This document shows positions 33,576 through 40,520 of a stretch of DNA of 52,371 nt, in pieces; position 1 is the stretch's first letter, and each line of letters opens with the position of its first letter. Where the stretch lies: the NCBI RefSeq assembly GCF_024655565.1, contig NZ_JANKOF010000028.1:1-52371 (forward strand), given 5' to 3'. Origin of the DNA: Nitratireductor sp. ZSWI3 (GTDB lineage: Bacteria > Pseudomonadota > Alphaproteobacteria > Rhizobiales > Rhizobiaceae). Below the pieces are notes generated by a model. That model did no database searches. It had not been told where the DNA came from and was given only the letters and a program-made list of their open reading frames with translations. A program made the position numbers and the translations under genes.

Positions 33576-33576
33576 C

Positions 33577-34461
33577 ATGGCCGACGCGCACGCAAAACAC
33601 CACGACTACCACATCATCGATCCGAGCCCCTGGCCTTTCCTGGGGTCTTTCGGCGCGCTCATCATGGCCATCGGCGGCATCGCCTGGATGAAGGCTGCCA
33701 ACGGCGCCGAGTTCTCGATCTTCGGCATCGACCTTGCCGCGACCAATTTCTGGCTGTTCGTGATCGGCCTCTTCATCGTGCTCTTCACCATGTATTCCTG
33801 GTGGGCCGACACGATCAAGGAAGCGCATGAGGGGCACCACACGCGCGTCGTCTCGCTGCATCTGCGCTACGGCATGATCATGTTCATCGCCTCCGAGCTG
33901 ATGTTCTTCGTGGCCTGGTTCTGGGCGTTCTTCGACGCCAGCCTGTTCCCGGCCGACGGGCCGCAGGTGGCGCGCACCGAGTTCACCGGGGGCGTATGGC
34001 CGCCGCATGGCGTCGAGGTGCTCGATCCCTTCCACCTGCCGCTCTACAACACGATCATCCTGCTTCTGTCGGGAACGACGGTGACCTGGGCGCACCATGC
34101 GCTGCTCGAGAACGACCGCAAGGGCCTGGTCTGGGGCCTCGTGCTGACCGTGGCGCTCGGCGTCCTGTTCTCCTTCGTGCAGGCTTACGAGTACATGCAC
34201 GCGCCGTTCCAGTTCTCCGAATCGATCTACGGCGCCACCTTCTTCATGGCGACGGGCTTCCACGGTTTCCACGTCATCATCGGCACCGTCTTCCTGCTCG
34301 TCTGCCTGTTGCGCGCCATGGCCGGCGATTTCACGCCGAAGCAGCATTTCGGCTTCGAGGCGGCTGCCTGGTACTGGCACTTCGTCGACGTGGTGTGGCT
34401 CTTCCTGTTCACCTTCATCTATGTGTGGGCTTCGGCCGGCGCCACCATCGCCCACGGCTGA
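33577..34461 (+). CDS. ctaE: Cytochrome c oxidase subunit III
   Basis: Seven-helix subunit that stabilises the oxidase core and its proton uptake. The 294-residue product starts MADAHAKHHDYHIIDPSPWP and has the conserved WWADTIKEAHEGHHT, ELMFFVAWFWAFFDASLF, the lipid-site Glu region, FFMATGFHGFHVIIGT and the terminal AAAWYWHFVDVVWLFLF. The ATG at 33577, after CGGGGGCTGAC, gives the family's normal N-terminus. It is the last gene of the operon; a strong terminator follows 21 bp on. Confidence 0.97.
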   Translation: MADAHAKHHDYHIIDPSPWPFLGSFGALIMAIGGIAWMKAANGAEFSIFGIDLAATNFWLFVIGLFIVLFTMYSWWADTIKEAHEGHHTRVVSLHLRYGMIMFIASELMFFVAWFWAFFDASLFPADGPQVARTEFTGGVWPPHGVEVLDPFHLPLYNTIILLLSGTTVTWAHHALLENDRKGLVWGLVLTVALGVLFSFVQAYEYMHAPFQFSESIYGATFFMATGFHGFHVIIGTVFLLVCLLRAMAGDFTPKQHFGFEAAAWYWHFVDVVWLFLFTFIYVWASAGATIAHG

Positions 34462-34482
34462 TCAAGCCTTGCGATCTTGCAG

Positions 34483-34513
34483 AACGGCCGGGGAGACCCG
34501 GCCGTTTTTCTTT
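34483..34513 (+). terminator. Rho-independent terminator of the cytochrome oxidase operon
   Basis: AACGGCCGGG (34483-34492) and CCCGGCCGTT (34497-34506) form a perfect 10-bp stem with loop GAGA, followed by TTTCTTT. It lies 21 bp after the ctaE stop, separating this operon from the DUF983/SURF1 genes. Confidence 0.9.
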
Positions 34514-34637
34514 GCGGCAAGGCCGTCCCACCTTGCCTGGTAATAAACCTCCTGCGGCATCGCGCGGCGTCGACCGGTGGGCACGGCTGTGATACCACGG
34601 CCGGCGATACCGGCAGACGACAGGGAAGCGGGTCCAT

Positions 34638-35063
34638 ATGACCGACGACAAGGAAGGCAATGCGGGTCCGAGCCCGAACGGGGGAGAGGATCAGGCTCTT
34701 TGGCCGCCGGTCGATCCCGTCTCGGCCGGTCTCGGCGGGCGTTGCCCGCGCTGCGGGGAGGGGCGGCTCTTCTCCGGCTTCCTGACGGTCGGCAGGAGAT
34801 GCGGCAATTGCGGGCTCGATTACGGCTTCGCCGATGCCGGTGATGGCCCCGCGGTGTTCGTCATCCTGATCATCGGCTTCATCGTCGTCGGGCTGGCCCT
34901 GTGGATGGAGGTGACGCTGTCGCCGCCGCTCTGGGTCCATTTCCTCTTGTGGATCCCGCTGACGCTGGTGCTCGCGCTGACGGCGCTGCGCCTCATCAAG
35001 GGGCTGCTGATCGCCCTGCAATACCGGAACAAGGCTGCCGAAGGGAAACTCGACCATCCATGA
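34638..35063 (+). CDS. DUF983 family membrane protein
   Basis: A 141-residue protein with an N-terminal zinc-ribbon-like pair (CPRC then CGNC, residues about 36-60) and two membrane segments (ILIIGFIVVGLALWM and LLWIPLTLVLALTALRLI). This is the DUF983 pattern. The family is often found between ctaE and SURF1 genes in alphaproteobacteria, so a part in oxidase biogenesis is plausible but unproven. Its stop overlaps the SURF1 start by four bases (ATGA). Confidence 0.9.
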   Translation: MTDDKEGNAGPSPNGGEDQALWPPVDPVSAGLGGRCPRCGEGRLFSGFLTVGRRCGNCGLDYGFADAGDGPAVFVILIIGFIVVGLALWMEVTLSPPLWVHFLLWIPLTLVLALTALRLIKGLLIALQYRNKAAEGKLDHP

Positions 35064-35806
35064 CGGAAACACGCAGCGCCTTGAGGCCTGCCACGACCTG
35101 GCTGCTCCTGCTGCTCAGCGTGCTCGTGCTGGCGGTGCTTCTGGCGCTCGGCACCTGGCAGGTGAAGCGCCTGCAGTGGAAAGAGGCCCTGATCGAGCGC
35201 ATCGAGGAACGCATCGCCGCCGAGCCTGCAAACCTGGAGGCGATGGAACGCGTCTATGCCGAGACCGGCGACGTCGACTATCGGCCGGTCGAGGTGAGCG
35301 GTGCCTTCACCCATGATGGGGAGCGGCACTACTTTGCCACCTGGAAGGGCGAGTCGGGCTATTTCGTCCACACGCCGCTGCGCCTCGCCGACGGCCGCTA
35401 CATCTTCGTCAACCGCGGCTTCGTGCCTTTCGATCGCAAGGAACAGCAGACGCGAGGCGAGGGGCAGATTGTCGGCGGTGTGCGCGTCACCGGCCTGGCG
35501 CGGCGTGCGCCGCAGGAAAAGCCGTCCTTCATCGTCCCGGAAAACGACCCGGCGAAGAACATCTTCTATTGGAAGGACCTGGGCGCGATGGCGGCGACGG
35601 CCGGCCTGCCGCAACCGAGCGAGGTGCTGCCCTTCTACGTGGATGCCGACGACACGCCGAATCCGGGCGGGCTGCCGATCGGCGGCGTGACGCTCATCGA
35701 CCTGCCCAACAGCCACCTGCAATACGCGATCACCTGGTATGGTCTGGCGGTGGCTTTGTGCGCGGTCCTGGCGGTCTGGTGGTGGCGCGACCGCCGCCGC
35801 TCTTGA
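35060..35806 (+). CDS. SURF1 family cytochrome oxidase assembly protein
   Basis: Assembly factor that binds heme a and helps insert it into subunit I. The 248-residue product has the SURF1 plan: an N-terminal membrane helix (about 12-32) ending [14 protein letters not shown], a periplasmic domain with [25 protein letters not shown] and [17 protein letters not shown], and a C-terminal helix after [20 protein letters not shown] and HLQYAITW are the family's diagnostic strings. It starts in an ATGA overlap with the DUF983 gene and lies 176 bp after the operon terminator, so it has separate or read-through transcription. Confidence 0.94.
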   Translation: MTETRSALRPATTWLLLLLSVLVLAVLLALGTWQVKRLQWKEALIERIEERIAAEPANLEAMERVYAETGDVDYRPVEVSGAFTHDGERHYFATWKGESGYFVHTPLRLADGRYIFVNRGFVPFDRKEQQTRGEGQIVGGVRVTGLARRAPQEKPSFIVPENDPAKNIFYWKDLGAMAATAGLPQPSEVLPFYVDADDTPNPGGLPIGGVTLIDLPNSHLQYAITWYGLAVALCAVLAVWWWRDRRRS

Positions 35807-35858
35807 CATCTTCGCCTCATCGCCTCCATTTCGCGGCACGAACAAAGGACACGTGACC

Positions 35859-36872
35859 ATGGCTGCTGCGGACATGCCCCGAAAGAAACTGACGATACGG
35901 CTTTGCGGGCCGCGCGGTTTCTGCGCCGGTGTCGACCGCGCGATTCAGATCGTCGTCCTGGCGCTCAAGAAGTACGGCGCGCCGGTCTATGTCCGGCACG
36001 AGATCGTCCACAATCGCTACGTGGTCGAGGGGCTGCAGGAGCGTGGGGCGGTGTTCATCGAGGAACTCGACGAGATTCCTGCCGAGCATCGCCAATGTCC
36101 CGTGGTCTTTTCGGCGCACGGCGTGCCGAAATCGGTGCCGGCCGACGCCGAGACGCGCAACCTCTTCTATCTCGATGCCACATGCCCGCTCGTCTCCAAG
36201 GTGCACAAGCAGGCGATGCGCCACCACCGCCTCGGCCGGCACGTGCTGCTGATCGGCCATGCCGGCCATCCCGAGGTGATCGGCACGATGGGACAGCTTC
36301 CCGACGGCGCGGTAACGCTCGTCGAGACGGTCGAGGGGGCCATGGCGCTGACCCCGCCGGCGGGCAGCGAGCTCGGTTTCGTCAGCCAGACGACTCTGTC
36401 GGTCGAGGATACGGCCGATATCCTGCGCGCGCTGGAGGAGCGGTTTCCGGACCTGCACGCGCCGGCCGCCGAATCGATCTGCTATGCCACCACCAATCGC
36501 CAGGAAGCGGTGAAGATGGCGGCCCCGGGGGCCGATCTCTTCCTCATCGTCGGCGCGCCCAATTCATCGAACTCGCGCCGCCTGGTTGAGGTGGCGGAGC
36601 GGGCGGGGGCGAAGCGCTCCCTGCTGGTGCAGCGCGCTTCGGAAATCCCATGGGACGAGATCGGCGAGCCCAAGGTGCTGGGCCTGTCGGCCGGCGCCTC
36701 GGCGCCCGAGATCATCGTCAACGAGATCATCGACGCCTTCGCCGAGCGCTATGACGTGACGGTCGATCTTGCCGTGACCGCCGAGGAGACGGAGAACTTT
36801 CCCGTCATGCGCGCCTTGCGCGACGTGGAACTGACCAGCGCCGACATGGCCTTTGTCAACGGTAACGCATAG
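35859..36872 (+). CDS. ispH: 4-hydroxy-3-methylbut-2-enyl diphosphate reductase
   Basis: Last MEP-pathway enzyme; reduces HMBPP to isopentenyl and dimethylallyl diphosphate using a [4Fe-4S] cluster. The 337-residue product has the three cluster cysteines C22 ([12 protein letters not shown]), C109 ([12 protein letters not shown]) and C208 ([11 protein letters not shown]), plus the substrate strings FSAHGVPK and [11 protein letters not shown]. The ATG at 35859 follows AAAGGA. thrB begins one base after its stop, so the two are cotranscribed despite belonging to different pathways. Confidence 0.97.
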   Translation: MAAADMPRKKLTIRLCGPRGFCAGVDRAIQIVVLALKKYGAPVYVRHEIVHNRYVVEGLQERGAVFIEELDEIPAEHRQCPVVFSAHGVPKSVPADAETRNLFYLDATCPLVSKVHKQAMRHHRLGRHVLLIGHAGHPEVIGTMGQLPDGAVTLVETVEGAMALTPPAGSELGFVSQTTLSVEDTADILRALEERFPDLHAPAAESICYATTNRQEAVKMAAPGADLFLIVGAPNSSNSRRLVEVAERAGAKRSLLVQRASEIPWDEIGEPKVLGLSAGASAPEIIVNEIIDAFAERYDVTVDLAVTAEETENFPVMRALRDVELTSADMAFVNGNA

Positions 36873-36873
36873 A

Positions 36874-37842
36874 ATGGCCGTCTATACCGACATTTCGGAA
36901 ATCGAACTCGAAGCCCTGCTCGAAGCCTATGACGCGGGCAAGCTGCTCTCCTACAAGGGCATCGCCGAGGGGTCGGAGAATTCCAACTACATGCTGCACA
37001 CGTCGCAGGCGGCCTACATCCTGACGCTCTACGAACGACGTGTCGACCGGGCCGACCTGCCGTTCTTCCTCGGGCTGATGGAGCACCTGGCACGGCACGG
37101 CGTGAGCTGTCCGCTGCCGGTGCGCCGGCGCGACGGTGAGGTGGTCAGCGAGATCGCCGGCCGCCCGGCTGCCCTCATCACTTTCCTGGAGGGCATGTGG
37201 ATCCGGCGTCCGACGCCGCAGCATTGCCGCCAGGTCGGCCGTGCGATGGCGCAGATGCATCTGGCGGCACGCGGGTTTGCGCTGTCGCGGCAGAACGCTT
37301 TGACGCTCGATGGCTGGCGCGAGCTCTGGGACAAGGCCAGGCCGCGTGCCGACGAGGTGGAGAAAGGGCTGAGCGCCGAGGTCGAGGCCGATCTGGAGGT
37401 GCTGGCGCAGTCCTGGCCGCGTGATCTGCCGGCCGGCATCATCCATGCCGATCTCTTCCCGGACAATGTGTTCTTCCTCGGCGGCGAAGTCTCCGGCATC
37501 ATCGACTTCTATTTCGCCTGCAACGACCTTCTGGCCTATGACATCGCCACCTGCCTGAATGCGTGGTGCTTCGAGAAGGACGGGTCATACAACCTCACCA
37601 AGGGGACGGCGCTGCTGGAGGGGTATCAGGAGGTGCGGCCTCTTGAAGCCGGCGAGGTTGCCGCCCTGCCGATCCTGGCGCGCGGCTCGGCGCTGCGCTT
37701 CATGCTGACCCGGCTCTACGACTGGCTGACCATTCCCGACGGAGCGCTGGTGAACAAGCGCGACCCGATGGAATATGTGCGCCGGCTGCGCTTCCATCGC
37801 CAGATTGGCGCCCCTTCGGAATACGGGATCGGACTTCGGTGA
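36874..37842 (+). CDS. thrB: Homoserine kinase (ThrB, aminoglycoside-phosphotransferase fold)
   Basis: Phosphorylates homoserine for threonine synthesis; ThrC, the next enzyme, lies at 45347-46750. The 322-residue product starts [20 protein letters not shown] and has the nucleotide region [13 protein letters not shown], the catalytic [11 protein letters not shown] and the metal site [17 protein letters not shown]. This is the APH-type homoserine kinase usual in alphaproteobacteria, not the GHMP type of E. coli. ATG 36874 is chosen over an in-frame ATG inside ispH. Its stop overlaps the rnhA start (GTGA). Confidence 0.94.
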   Translation: MAVYTDISEIELEALLEAYDAGKLLSYKGIAEGSENSNYMLHTSQAAYILTLYERRVDRADLPFFLGLMEHLARHGVSCPLPVRRRDGEVVSEIAGRPAALITFLEGMWIRRPTPQHCRQVGRAMAQMHLAARGFALSRQNALTLDGWRELWDKARPRADEVEKGLSAEVEADLEVLAQSWPRDLPAGIIHADLFPDNVFFLGGEVSGIIDFYFACNDLLAYDIATCLNAWCFEKDGSYNLTKGTALLEGYQEVRPLEAGEVAALPILARGSALRFMLTRLYDWLTIPDGALVNKRDPMEYVRRLRFHRQIGAPSEYGIGLR

Positions 37843-38282
37843 CCAGCGTCGAGATCTTTACCGACGGAGCCTGTTCGGGCAATCCGGGGCCGGGTGGTTG
37901 GGGTGCGCTGCTGCGCCACAACGGCGTCGAGAAGGAGCTGTCCGGCGGCGAGGCGGACACCACCAACAACCGCATGGAGCTGATGGCGGCGATCAACGCG
38001 CTCAACGCGTTGAAGCGCCCGTGCGATGTCGATCTCTACACCGACAGCGTCTATGTGCGCGACGGCATCTCCGGCTGGATCGAGGGCTGGAAGCGCAATG
38101 GCTGGAAGACGGCCGCCAGGAAGCCGGTGAAGAATGCCGAGCTGTGGCAGGCGCTGGACGAGGCGCGGCGGCGCCACAAGATCAGGTGGCACTGGATCAA
38201 GGGGCACGCCGGGCACCCGGAAAACGAAAGAGCCGACGCGCTGGCGCGCGCCGGCATGGAACCCTTCAAGAAGAAGAGATAG
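37839..38282 (+). CDS. rnhA: Ribonuclease HI
   Basis: Cuts RNA in RNA-DNA hybrids. The 147-residue product keeps the active-site set D9 ([16 protein letters not shown]), E47 ([10 protein letters not shown]), D69 ([11 protein letters not shown]), H123 and D133 (NERADALA), and the KGHAGHPEN loop. The start is GTG 37839, overlapping the thrB stop as GTGA, so translation is coupled. It is the last gene of the ispH-thrB-rnhA run; a family B repeat follows five bases after its stop. Confidence 0.96.
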   Translation: MTSVEIFTDGACSGNPGPGGWGALLRHNGVEKELSGGEADTTNNRMELMAAINALNALKRPCDVDLYTDSVYVRDGISGWIEGWKRNGWKTAARKPVKNAELWQALDEARRRHKIRWHWIKGHAGHPENERADALARAGMEPFKKKR

Positions 38283-38286
38283 GCCG

Positions 38287-38331
38287 TGCATTTTGCAGTC
38301 AGGTGGAATCACCTGACGTCCGCATAAATGC
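38287..38331. repeat. Family B palindromic repeat, short copy
   Basis: The best-preserved palindrome of the family: the central TCAGGTG-GAAT-CACCTGA is a perfect 7-bp stem, flanked by GCATTTTGC on the left and CCGCATAAATGC on the right. It starts five bases after the rnhA stop and lacks the tail seen at 16165 and 25856. Confidence 0.7.
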
Positions 38332-38382
38332 CAGGAGCAAAAGACGGGCGCGCTGTGCACCCAAAAGGACGCACGGCGTGCC

Positions 38383-38404
38383 CGCCGGATTTTCGCATCC
38401 GGCG
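38383..38404. terminator. Possible terminator hairpin between rnhA and the peroxiredoxin gene
   Basis: CGCCGGAT (38383-38390) pairs with ATCCGGCG (38397-38404) around TTTCGC. It lies just after the stop of the minus-strand peroxiredoxin gene and downstream of rnhA. There is no T-run, so termination is uncertain. Confidence 0.4.
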
Positions 38405-38412
38405 CTGAAGCG

Positions 38413-38898
38413 TCAGAGCTGCTCGAGAATGCGCGCCGCGCCGCTCGTGACGGCCTCGCCGGGATTCTCCTCGACGTTGATCGCCGTGACGGTACCGTCG
38501 TCGACGATCATCGAGTAGCGCTTGGAGCGGCTGCCGAGCCCACCCTTCGACAAGTCGATGTCGAGGCCGAGCGCGCGCGTGAAGTCGCCGTTACCGTCGG
38601 ACAGGAAGATCAGCTGATCCTCAGCGCCGGTGAAACCGGCCCAGGCCCGCATGACGAAATGATCGTTGACGGAGACGACGGCGATGCCGTCGGCGCCGCG
38701 CGCCCGGATCGCATCGCCATTCTCCACGAAGCCCGGCAGGTGGCTGTTGCTGCAGGTCGGCGTGAAGGCACCCGGCACCCCGAAAAGAACGATCTTGCGG
38801 CCGGCGAAGAAATCGGGGGCGGCGACGTCCTTGGCTCCTTCGGAACTGACCTGCTTGAGCGGGGCTGCGGGAATGCGATCGCCTACGGAAATGTGCAT
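38413..38898 (-). CDS. Peroxiredoxin, Prx5 family
   Basis: A 161-residue thiol peroxidase that reduces hydrogen peroxide and organic peroxides. The active site is VPGAFTPTCSNSHLPGF with peroxidatic C49 and T46; a conserved Arg lies in the GSRSKRYSMIVDDG region. No second conserved Cys is evident, so it is probably a 1-Cys or glutaredoxin/GSH-dependent Prx5. AGGAG precedes the ATG ending at 38898. It is convergent with rnhA and 45 bp from the DsbD-like gene upstream on the same strand. Confidence 0.92.
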   Translation of the reverse strand: MHISVGDRIPAAPLKQVSSEGAKDVAAPDFFAGRKIVLFGVPGAFTPTCSNSHLPGFVENGDAIRARGADGIAVVSVNDHFVMRAWAGFTGAEDQLIFLSDGNGDFTRALGLDIDLSKGGLGSRSKRYSMIVDDGTVTAINVEENPGEAVTSGAARILEQL

Positions 38899-38943
38899 TG
38901 ACTATACTCCTGATGCAAAAAGAGAAATTGTTATAGGTACTTG

Positions 38944-39741
38944 TCAGCGAATCTGAAACTTCCCTTCGACGGCCCGCCCGCCGCTCGAGAGGGTATAGTT
39001 CAGCCAGCTCTCCGCAAGGGCCTGGCCGGGACTTGCGAAGATTTCAACAGCGAATTCCGCCACGCCCCCGTCGAAGCTGGAAAGAACCGGCGTTCCGAAA
39101 AGATAGGGCTTCTCGTGGTCGATGAAGAGCTCGGGCCGGTCCGCGCCGGCGGGCAGATGCGCCTCGACGACAAGCACCCCGTCCTGCAGCTCGAGGCCGG
39201 TGATGCCGAACATGTCGTCGGCCGGAGCGGGGAGCGCGGCGTGAGCCATCTCCACCGTGAAGGCATCGCTCTGGTTGTCCGGGTCGGCGCCGGGATCGAA
39301 GACGAACGAGGCCTGGAAGGGGATGCAGATGGTCTCACAGATGCCGAGCAGGACATCGGCATCGATGAGCGTCACCGCATCTGCCTGATCGAGGGTGAAG
39401 GTGACGGGCAGGCGGACCGAGTGCTTGTAGCCTGCCCAGACGGTCTCCCCGTCGTGCACGCGCTCGGGGGCTGGAAAGCGGATTTCCGCCGCGGTGATGT
39501 GGGGGCTGCGCGACAGGTCGATCTCCGGCGGGATGCCCGAGGCGCCGGGGTTGCGCCAATAGGTTTTCCAGCCGGGCTTGAGGTTTATCTCCAGCGCACC
39601 GCGCAGGCGACCCTGGGCATCCGGCAGGCCGGAGGTGACGAGGCGCACGGAGCCGCCTTCGCTGCTCTGCCATTGGCTGGAAGCGGCAAAGGACGGGGAA
39701 GCCGCCAGCAGCGGCAGGATCAGGGCGACATGGCTATTCAT
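38944..39741 (-). CDS. DsbD alpha-domain-like periplasmic protein
   Basis: A 265-residue exported protein with a signal peptide (MNSHVALILPLLAASPSFAA) and an immunoglobulin-like DsbD N-terminal domain (about 30-150): GGSVRLVTSGLPDAQGRL, LKPGWKTYWRNPGASGIPP and the Cys pair in LGICETICIPF. Unlike DsbD, it lacks the membrane and thioredoxin domains. Such stand-alone proteins may take electrons from a ScsB/CcdA-type partner to protect periplasmic thiols; no partner is seen here. The peroxiredoxin gene follows on the same strand after 45 bp, so a redox operon is possible. Confidence 0.85.
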   Translation of the reverse strand: MNSHVALILPLLAASPSFAASSQWQSSEGGSVRLVTSGLPDAQGRLRGALEINLKPGWKTYWRNPGASGIPPEIDLSRSPHITAAEIRFPAPERVHDGETVWAGYKHSVRLPVTFTLDQADAVTLIDADVLLGICETICIPFQASFVFDPGADPDNQSDAFTVEMAHAALPAPADDMFGITGLELQDGVLVVEAHLPAGADRPELFIDHEKPYLFGTPVLSSFDGGVAEFAVEIFASPGQALAESWLNYTLSSGGRAVEGKFQIR

Positions 39742-39872
39742 GGGCAGACATTGCCGATCCTTTGTGGCGAGATCAACGCAACCCCGGCCAGGATTGCTTC
39801 ATAAATGCGTGAAGCTCCCACGATAAGGGGTATTACATCCGCCTTTCATGGCTCGGAGAAAAGAGCTACCCT

Positions 39873-40481
39873 GTGCACATGGACAGCGAGAAGCGCGACA
39901 AGGGGCCGGCCCCCTATCTGGAAAACCATTTTCTGATCGCCATGCCCGGCATGCGCGACGAAAGGTTCTCGCGCTCGGTAATCTATCTGTGCGCTCACAG
40001 CGAGGAGGGCGCCATGGGGCTGATCATCAACCAGCCCCAGCAGATGGCCTTTCCCGACATTTTGGTGCAGCTTGGCATCCTCGACCAGCAAGAGGCGATC
40101 CGCCTGCCGCGCGAGGCGCGTGAACTGCCGGTGCGCAATGGCGGGCCGGTCGACCGCAGCCGCGGCTTCGTGCTGCACACGGACGACATGATGGTCGAAT
40201 CCACCATGCCCGTGTCGGAGCATATCTGCTTGACGGCGACGGTGGACATGCTGCGCGCCATCTCGCTCGGCCGCGGCCCGCGCCACGCGATGATGGCGCT
40301 CGGCTATGCCGGCTGGGGTGCCGGGCAACTCGAGATGGAGATCAGCGAGAATGGCTGGCTGACCTGCCCGGCAACGCCCGAGCTGCTGTTCGAAGGGAAC
40401 ATCGAACGCAAATATGAGGGCATCCTGGCCGCCATCGGCATCGATGCCGCGCATCTCAGCCAGTTCGCCGGCCACGCCTGA
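39873..40481 (+). CDS. YqgE/AlgH family protein
   Basis: A 202-residue cytosolic protein of the YqgE/AlgH (DUF179) family: LENHFLIAMPGMRDERFSRS, YLCAHSEEGAMGLIINQP, RNGGPVDRSRGFVLH and ALGYAGWGAGQLEMEI. The family is conserved, but its role is unclear; AlgH was linked to alginate regulation in Pseudomonas. GTG 39873 has AGAG at good spacing; ATG 39879 would remove two residues. It diverges from the DsbD-like gene and converges with the GGDEF/EAL gene. Confidence 0.9.
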   Translation: MHMDSEKRDKGPAPYLENHFLIAMPGMRDERFSRSVIYLCAHSEEGAMGLIINQPQQMAFPDILVQLGILDQQEAIRLPREARELPVRNGGPVDRSRGFVLHTDDMMVESTMPVSEHICLTATVDMLRAISLGRGPRHAMMALGYAGWGAGQLEMEISENGWLTCPATPELLFEGNIERKYEGILAAIGIDAAHLSQFAGHA

Positions 40482-40520
40482 CGACACCACGGCAGCCGCG
40501 CCCGCATCGGGGCCGGTCGG

